In this document: in pieces, positions 57,316 to 64,000 of the stretch
Layout: every line of letters starts with the position of its first letter
How positions within the stretch are numbered: the first letter of the stretch is position 1
Assembly: GCA_947683425.1 (NCBI GenBank)
Contig: CANTUQ010000043.1
Span: 12,886,501-12,950,500, forward strand
DNA from: Excoecaria cochinchinensis
Taxonomy: Eukaryota > Streptophyta > Magnoliopsida > Malpighiales > Euphorbiaceae
DNA length: 64,000 nt
Direction: 5' to 3'
Position numbers and translations under genes: made by a program
Notes under the pieces: generated by a model
Databases searched by the model: none
What the model was told of the DNA's origin: nothing
What the model saw: the letters and a program-made list of their open reading frames with translations, nothing else

Positions 57316-57960
57316 CAAAAAATTGTCATGAAAAATTCATTTTTCGTCGCTGAAAAGATAAGGTGACGATTTTTTATCGTCACAGAGAACGTAACGGTAG
57401 GCGCGTAACATAAAAGTTTACGTGACGATTTACTTTTTTATCACCGTAAGTATATTTTTTGTGACGAAAATAATTATTGTCATCTTTAATTCTTACTTTT
57501 CATGACAAAAATTATGTCATAAATAAAATTATATTTCGTCACATTATATTGTTTATCGTCACTAAAAATTGGTATTTTTTATGACAAATTTAAAATTCGT
57601 CACGAAATTAAATATTTTTAATGACGAAACTCTGTTTCTTGTTAAAACCATTAAGCATTGGTTACGTAATTATCGTCACAAATAAATATAATTTTCGTCA
57701 TAAAATATTTAACTTCGTCACTAAATCTAATACTTTAAGTGATGAAAAATAATTTCGTCATTAAATTAATGTATATTAACGATGAATATAAATCGTCATA
57801 TTACGTTACATTTTAGTGGCATAAATAGGGATAAAAATAATTGTCACAAAAAATAGTTTTAGTGACAATTTTTTATTGTCATTAAATTATATTTTTTTAT
57901 TACAATATTAATATCGTAATTATAAACATTATACCGTTATTTATGAACTAACAAGTCGAC
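57316..57960. repeat. CACTA subterminal repeat field, left
   Basis: Many short copies of TCGTCAC, GTGACGA and TTTTCGTCA in both orientations, spaced 15-40 bases. The mirror field is at about 62120-62600. Confidence 0.85.
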
Positions 57961-58225
57961 AAATTATGACAAATATACTTATCATATATGCATTGTATTA
58001 AAAATGACACATTTTAAATTTAATGTCATACAATCAATTAAATTTCTAAAAAAAATCTAATATAATGTATTTATTCAAATAAAAGGTTAATTAAAAAAAA
58101 CATACTGTCTAATACAAAAAATTAAATTTGCATCCTAATCAAGAAATAAAATCTGTTGAAACTTCAAAATTTGCATTCTGCTCCTGCAAAAAAAAAATCT
58201 TATATTAGATAAAAAAACTCAATCA

Positions 58226-59715
58226 TGTAACACCCTTCATTTATACACATTACAATTCCAACGATACTGATTACTTGATTTTCTTAAACTACTCTTCAAA
58301 TTATTGCGAAATTCAGGTAATTATTTTTTTTTTATCCTTTCACTATACCCATCTGCCCTATAGCTATTTAGTTTTACTATTCATTCAATCAAAATACAAA
58401 TATGTCACTTAATTCAACCGAAATTTCGGCAGAATCCCCTCTATAATATTGCCTATCCCCCTGTAATCAATAAAATCTTTACACTTCAAATAATCATATA
58501 TTTATTCCACCCACTTCAATTCAAACTCCAACACAAGTTTGCCCATCCTCCAATTTAGATCCAATCTCACATACCATATATTATAATATACTTATATCAT
58601 CCAATTTCAGTACTCAATTCAATTATACAAAATACAAAGGTATAATATTAATACATCAAAACTATCAGCTAAAAATAAATGCACAAGTATCACATTGACG
58701 TAAATAAAAGAGAAGTTACACTTGTTACCTGAAAATTCATAAACGTCGCTATTAATTGAACAGTTTGGAATGAACCTAAATTAAAGAACTGCAAAATTAA
58801 AAACCACTAAAACATGAGATACCAAGCAATTCAAAGAGTTTCAAAATCAAATACAAGAAATTAAAAGAAAATAGAATTTATGTAAGTCTCAAAACAGACT
58901 AATTACATTACAAAACTTGTATATTAATTACTTATCCAATTTTCGGCTGCTTGTTGAGATGACCAACCTTTTCGAATTGAATAATGGGTTTGCTTATAAA
59001 GATCAATCCTACCACATGGTTCTCTGTTCAATTCATGTTGAGACTATTAAAATCGATATACATTTCGATCCATAATGTCAGAAATAATCCCAGTGACACA
59101 AGTTATCATTATTTCATACCACTCCATTTATTTACCACATTTCACTAATTTATCTTCACAACATGCCATTAATCACATATATATACAATTAAAATGCCTT
59201 AACAATCATAATATACCTCGTATATACAAGTATACATTCGGACACCACTTTTTTCTTCCCATTCCGAACCACCTTCATTTTATTTCATCAGACTAAGTTT
59301 ATTTCATATCTTACTAATTATATATATTATTGTTTATACAAGTATTCACTACATTTCACTAGTCCAATTCTGTTTATAAATTTCCCCTTTTAAAGGTGTA
59401 TAACCCAATTAATTTGTTTATGACCAGAAACTCTGATTTTCTTAACAATTTAATTAATTTTATTATTATAATTATCTTTAGGTATACTTAACTATACTTA
59501 TTATTTATTAACTACACTTAATTTCTCTAATTCATTCACTTACTATCTAATTCCATTCTGGCTCTATAATACAATGCAAATTCTGTTTACGTAAATGATA
59601 AAACTATTAAGACTTTTTTTTTATAAGTGATGGAAAAATTCCAATCTAAAAACTCCTATTCGAATCTAAACTAGCATACTGTTCTTTTTTTTTAAAAAAT
59701 ATAACTGTTAAAACT
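58226..59715 (-). mobile_element. Partial LTR inside the CACTA element
   Basis: Starts TGTAACACCCTTCATTTAT and shares with the next LTR the segments CTTAAACTACTCTT, CCGAAATTTCGGC and TATCCCCCTGTAA in the same order. By comparison it lacks the GC-rich/CT-rich part, and I see no closing terminus or target duplication. Confidence 0.6.
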
Positions 59716-59720
59716 ATTGT

Positions 59721-61725
59721 TGTAACACCCTTAAACGATAAATAATAACTTAATTGTCTTAAACTACTCTTACAATTATTGCAAAAATCCGGGTAATTTT
59801 TTTTTCCAACTGTTTTATAACTATTAAATCTTACTATTCATACAATCATTCTAAAATAGGCTACTTAAATTCTACCGAAATTTCGGCGGAATTTCCCCTA
59901 TAATATTGCGTATCCCCCTGTAAACAGAAAGTCTTAACACTTCTATAATCAAATACATTTTCATCCATCCTACTCCAATTCAAACTCCAACACAATTTTG
60001 CCCATCCACCAATTTAAGTCCATTCACAACTCATATAATAATTCACAATATCATCACTCACTATTTACATCAATTTTACAAAATACAAAGATACTATGAT
60101 AATACATCATCTATCACTATAAATAATTTTTCAATAAGTCAGTACATTTTTACTATTGTAAAACCTATTTTTTTACTGATTTTTATGAATGAAAGTTTTT
60201 TTTTTTTAAATTATGTGAACAGCCCCTATTGTCCATTAATTAACGCCTATTTCAATTTCATATATATATATATGAGGAACAACAAACATACCCTTTGTTA
60301 CTAAGCCATCTTGGATAGTTCATTTGCATCCTTTTTAAGCTAATTCTTTTAATTCAATTAACTACCATTAACCATTCTCATATTTATTTAACATGTGAAA
60401 TTGTCAGCACATTTAGAATGTAAACAAACCAGGTTAACTCCTCTTCCTAACCAAGCCGTGAGGGTCACAAAGAGACAAGTTCATCATACTCTTCTAATTT
60501 CACTTTAATTTATCATTCTATATTTGTGTAATGTTAGCTCACATGCAAGTTCAACAAGCTAACAAAATAACTTTACAATTTCATTTTAATGGTAGAAATA
60601 GCTACACCGTAATAACTTATCAATTTTCAATATCTAATTGTCAATAAGCTAAAGGAGTTATTTAATAGCAAATAAAACTAGAACCATATATCAGCATTCC
60701 CTAATATACATAATTTGCCAATTAGACATTAAACTTCAGTACACATAACACAAAAATTCCATAGCATGGTTATCTTATATAAAATCATATGGAAAGGTAG
60801 ATTTGATTTACTCCAACTAATTGCTCAATTAACACAGAAAATTTATCAATCAATTCAATAAACCTTAACCACGCATATACTGTAAATATAAATCGTACCT
60901 TAACAATTTAATTTATAAATAAATCTTTTGGAAAAGGTAAGTTTGGTGGCCACTAACCGATTTTTCTGATATTTTTGGCTCATTTTACCATCGCCGGAGA
61001 CTCGCCGGAGCTCCACCGAAGACACCGAAATCACCGGGAGGAAGCTTGGAGCGCCGGGGTTGCTTTTTCGGTGGTCACGCGCCGTGAAGATCGTTCATTT
61101 CGCCGGAATTGATGCCGAAAGCTTCGGTCTGCTCCCTCTCCGATCTGCTCATCACCGGCGATTTAGGAAGATCCACGGCCACCGGAAGCTTCGTCTGGCT
61201 GCCGTGAGTCCAGTCGCACCACTCGTGTCGCCGATCGTTGCCGGAGCTGGCCGGAACACACTGAAGAAGCTTTAGTCTTTTTCTCCCGCTTCCTGGATCA
61301 ACGACACCATGACGACGGGAAATCGCCGTGATCGGCAACAGAGCTGCTTGCCCACGACGCCACCAACCGCTCGCCACCTTCCGCCGCTGCTCCACCGTCC
61401 CTCTCTCCCTCTCTCTTTCCTTCTCTCCTTCTCTGGTCTCTTTCTTTTCCTTTACCGTGTTCTGTCTCTCTCCTTTCTATTCCCTTACCTTCTCTTATTT
61501 TATTTGTCTATATACCCTTTATTCTTTAATTAATATTTTCTAATCCAATTGCACGTAAACATACCTCTATGTTTATACATATATTTGTCTAATAATTTCT
61601 TTCAATAATTAAGTTGAGTAGCTTTAAGAAGAAATTTGACCTCTTATGCGCCAAAATTTAACTTTTGATAAATATTTAGCACGTCAAGCTATTAATAAAA
61701 ACACCAAAAATTTTGGGGCGTTACA
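59721..61725 (-). mobile_element. Solo LTR (2005 bp) inside the CACTA element, TSD ATTGT
   Basis: Termini on + read TGTAACACCCTTAAACG and TTTTGGGGCGTTACA, flanked by ATTGT at 59716-59720 and 61726-61730. The order of a purine-rich then GC-rich leader, and the start TGTAACGCCCCAAAA, suggest minus orientation. The GC-rich segment 60990-61400 with GCCGG repeats gives Arg/Pro-rich frames on both strands (61060-61275, 61075-61395, 61309-61543) that I do not regard as genes. Confidence 0.88.
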
Positions 61726-61730
61726 ATTGT

Positions 61731-62115
61731 AATATCTATTAAAAGAAAAGCATATGTAATTCAAACGTACTATTTTTCTAATCAATTTAAAATTCAAAGA
61801 TCAGCCCCCGCTCAATGTAATTAAAAAAATGAAAATATAAATATTAAATCTACGAATATTATAGAAATTAGCATTCTATTTATAAGGTCACATATAGTCA
61901 AGTAGAATAAATAAATGATCATACCGATGGTAATAATAATATAACAAGTAACAACATCTTCTCAATATTTCAATACACTTGTCGAATTTTTATAAAATTC
62001 AAACAATTAATATAACTTATTTTATGCCATGATATTTTCACAAGAAAAGTGGGTGATCTGCATGGTGAATTTGCCAGCTTGCGGACCCAAAATAGACCCA
62101 AAAAGGTTAGAAATT
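61731..62115. other. CACTA interior, nothing recognised
   Basis: AT-rich sequence with two small overlapping frames (61970-62191 and 62049-62237) and no motif I can name. Confidence 0.5.
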
Positions 62116-62600
62116 TTTCCTTCATATTAAAGGTGACGAAATTGTATCTCGTCACAGTATATTCATTTTTTGTGATATATTTATTTGTCATAAATATAAT
62201 AATTTTTTATGCCGATATGTTATTCGTGACGAAATGATTTTATTATCTCTAATTTATTTAATTATGACAAAAATAATTCGTCACTAATTTATTTAATTAT
62301 GACAAAAATAATTCGTCACGAAAAATAAATATTTTGTAACGATTATATACGTTGCAATAAGTTATTATTTTGTCATTAAATTTTTTCCCTCCAAAAAATG
62401 GTGGGAAATTATCTGTCCTAAATAAATCATGACGAAATATATTTTTTCGTCACCAAATTAATCTTTTAGTGATGATAATTAAAACATAAAATGACGTAAG
62501 ATAATTTCATCACAGTAATAAATAGTATGGTGACTTTTAAAAAATTCGTCGTTGTAAGTTATAATTAGTGACGAAATTTTATGTGTCATTAAAAAATTCG
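62116..62600. repeat. CACTA subterminal repeat field, right
   Basis: Repeated GTGACGAAAT, TCGTCAC and AATTCGTCAC motifs in both directions, including a ~35-bp direct repeat (AATTTATTTAATTATGACAA at 62248 and 62286). Confidence 0.85.
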
Positions 62601-62627
62601 TCACAAAAAGTCAAATTTCTTGTAGTG
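62599..62627 (-). repeat. CACTA terminal inverted repeat, right
   Basis: CGTCACAAAAAGTCAAATTTC followed by TTGTAGTG; inverse of the left terminus. Confidence 0.95.
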
Positions 62628-63281
62628 TGACTAGTGGCAAGAGGGTGGCTTTATAAGCTTAAGAGAGAAAAAATGAGAGAAAGACCAAATCTGCGCTCTC
62701 TCCCGTTTCCTCTTCATGCCCCTCCTTCTTCTTTGCTTTTTCTCTTCCTCCTTGCTCACTTGTATCTCTTTGAGTTAGTGATTTGTGTTTAGGTTTGGCA
62801 AATTCTAGAGCTAATTGAGTAAGTTTTGCTCTTCTCTTCTTCTTCTTCTTCTTCTTCTTCTTCCTGTTTGTTTCCCGTTGGGTGTGTGTGTTCATGTGCT
62901 TAGGGTTTATGAATTTTTGGTGTGTTTGTTTATTGTAGTTGAGATTCCTCCTAAGGATCCTAAAGGAAATGAGATTGTTGGTGGGAGTTCAGCCCTTTGA
63001 GCTTGTAAAGCTTAGGAGTTCAAAGGTTTGGGAATTATGTGTGAAATTTGAATGTTTACCTTTTTGGAATTTTGTTATAATTTCTAGAGATTGTGGAGTT
63101 TAAATTGCTTATAATAGTATGATTGTTGTGGGTTTTGATTAATTTGAGTTGATTCAAGATGGGTGTTGTGATTTATAGAAAAGATTGAGTTTTAATGGAT
63201 TTTACATCAAAATTATGGGTTTGAAATATTGGGGTTTGAATTGTTTATTTCCAGATTTTGATTGAAGAAGCTGGAAAGTCG

Positions 63282-63600
63282 ACTCTGTCGCGAGCGCGAC
63301 ACCCATTGCGAGCATTACAGAGTCCGGTCATTCGAACTCCTGCTGTGTAGTGCCTCTATCGCAGGCGTAATTTTCATCGCAAGCACGACAAGAGCTCGAC
63401 TGTTGGGCAGCTGTCGGGCAGATTGCTGTTGCGAGCGCACCTATACGTGTGAGCGCGACAATAACTTTCTCTCCCTCTGTCGTGAGCGAGACCCATGTCG
63501 CGAGTGCTATAGAGGCCTGCCAGCCCTTCCTTGCGCAAGCGTGGAGGCTATCGCGAACGCGACAGTGGGTGAATTTCACCTCTATCGCGAGCGCGACTGT
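63282..63600 (+). repeat. Hairpin cassette, TGTCGCG-AG-CGCGACA type
   Basis: Perfect and diverged copies of TGTCGCGAGCGCGACA and TATCGCGAACGCGACA occur 20-50 bases apart, about eight half- or full sites. The same motif type is in the solo LTR at 23362-23490, although the two LTRs have different termini. Confidence 0.8.
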
Positions 63601-64000
63601 ACCCTATTCTATTATGTTAATTGTTTTATGCCTTTTTGTCTAGTTACTCACTTATGTATTGCTAATGCCTTTATGTATAAATAATTATATATCACAATAT
63701 CTTTGATACATGTCCGTTGTGTTGAATTATGCCTAGCCTGCAAGAGTCAAGTTACTGGATAGATAGGCATGCCTATAGAGTTCTGTAAGCTGTAGCCCCG
63801 TAGTGTTCTGGACCCTGATCAGGTCACTGTTTGGGTCCTTGCGATCCTGATGTGTTTGGATCTTATTTAAGATCCCCAGTGAAAATATTTTTGTATGAAA
63901 ATGAAAGAAGTTGCTTTTGTTCGTACCTATGGGTACCTAGTGTTCACTCGTTATCTGCTACTCTGAGTTTACAGGCATATCTTTGATCCTATTATGAATG

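Larger units (their letters stand above)
57287..62627. mobile_element. Non-autonomous CACTA (CMC) DNA transposon, 5341 bp, TSD TGA
   Basis: Terminal inverted repeats start CACTACAAGAAATTTGACTT and extend through TTTTGTGACG (57287-57315 and, reversed, 62599-62627), identical as far as I can compare. TGA flanks both ends (57284-57286 and 62628-62630). The outer ~700 bp on each side are crowded with CGTCAC/GTGACGA subterminal motifs in both directions, the expected transposase-binding pattern. No transposase frame is present. The interior carries one intact and one partial LTR of a Ty3-type family. It depends on a transposase from elsewhere. Confidence 0.93.
57096..64000 (+). mobile_element. LTR related to the Tekay-type LTRs, split by a CACTA element, runs off the window
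   Basis: Begins TGTAACACCCCGTTTCCCACC and continues CTTAGTAGTTTGAGCATATG, closely paralleling the minus-strand Tekay-type LTR start. The CACTA transposon occupies 57287-62627 with TGA on both sides. After it: TATA-like TTATAAG near 62651, CT-rich leader with a (CTT)n run around 62830-62863, hairpin cassette 63282-63600, palindrome 63764-63775, GATCAGGTCACTG. The 3' end is outside the window. The small frames 62815-63000 and 63262-63684 are not convincing genes. Confidence 0.85.

Noticed and set aside
61060..61543. GC-rich frames as a host gene fragment captured by the CACTA element
   Set aside because: The segment lies inside a solo LTR with its own ATTGT duplication, and its position matches the GC-rich leader of other LTRs. 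No protein family is recognised. Capture by the LTR element itself cannot be fully excluded.

Overview
This is plant nuclear DNA, almost certainly from a eudicot with a large, repeat-rich genome. It reads as heterochromatin or intergenic space built of nested transposable elements. I found no host protein gene, no functional tRNA or rRNA gene and no CRISPR array. I cannot name the species. Nearly all long open frames belong to Ty3 (Gypsy) retrotransposons or are chance frames in microsatellites and minisatellites.

Layout. (1) 1-8380: 3' non-coding part and 3' LTR (5665-8380) of a large Tat/Ogre-like element on the + strand, with two minisatellite fields ahead of the LTR. (2) 8381-25799: an old, decayed chromodomain-type (Tekay/Del-like) Ty3 element on +. 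Its gag/zinc-knuckle/protease segment is repeated about 3.4 times in tandem and its RT is missing. It is cut by an inverted SINE cluster and by four LTR insertions: 11497-13934 (minus), 15499-19434, 19480-21727 and 22404-24809. The last three are solo LTRs with perfect 5-bp target duplications. (3) 25800-52464: an Athila-like element on + (PBS TGGCGCC, gag, protease, RT, RNase H, integrase). Its 5' LTR holds a 4.8-kb solo LTR (26693-31465). Its pol is split by (4), a nearly complete Tekay/Del-type element on the minus strand (36057-50972) with two 2.5-kb LTRs, tRNA-iMet PBS, gag-pol and chromodomain. That element is itself cut by another LTR (42099-46014) and a palindromic array of six SINE units (46015-47196). 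(5) 52465-57095: a long minus-strand LTR in the Athila 3' LTR. (6) 57096 to the window end: an LTR related to those of (4), cut by a CACTA DNA transposon (57287-62627) that carries further LTR insertions. Insertions are stacked at least five deep.

Most striking structure not explained by the standard parts: several otherwise different LTRs share one order of parts. From 5' to 3' this is a TATA-like box (where visible), a pyrimidine-rich leader, a field of tandem short hairpins whose sequence differs between LTRs, a perfect 12-bp palindrome TAGGCATGCCTA, and near the 3' end two adjacent hairpins whose stems show compensatory changes between copies. The SINE array, whose units share head and tail but have exchangeable bodies and alternate strictly in orientation, is the second unusual system. 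Within the elements the genes have the usual division of labour (gag shell, protease, RT/RNase H copying, integrase insertion). Every pol copy here carries inactivating changes, so any movement would depend on proteins made elsewhere.
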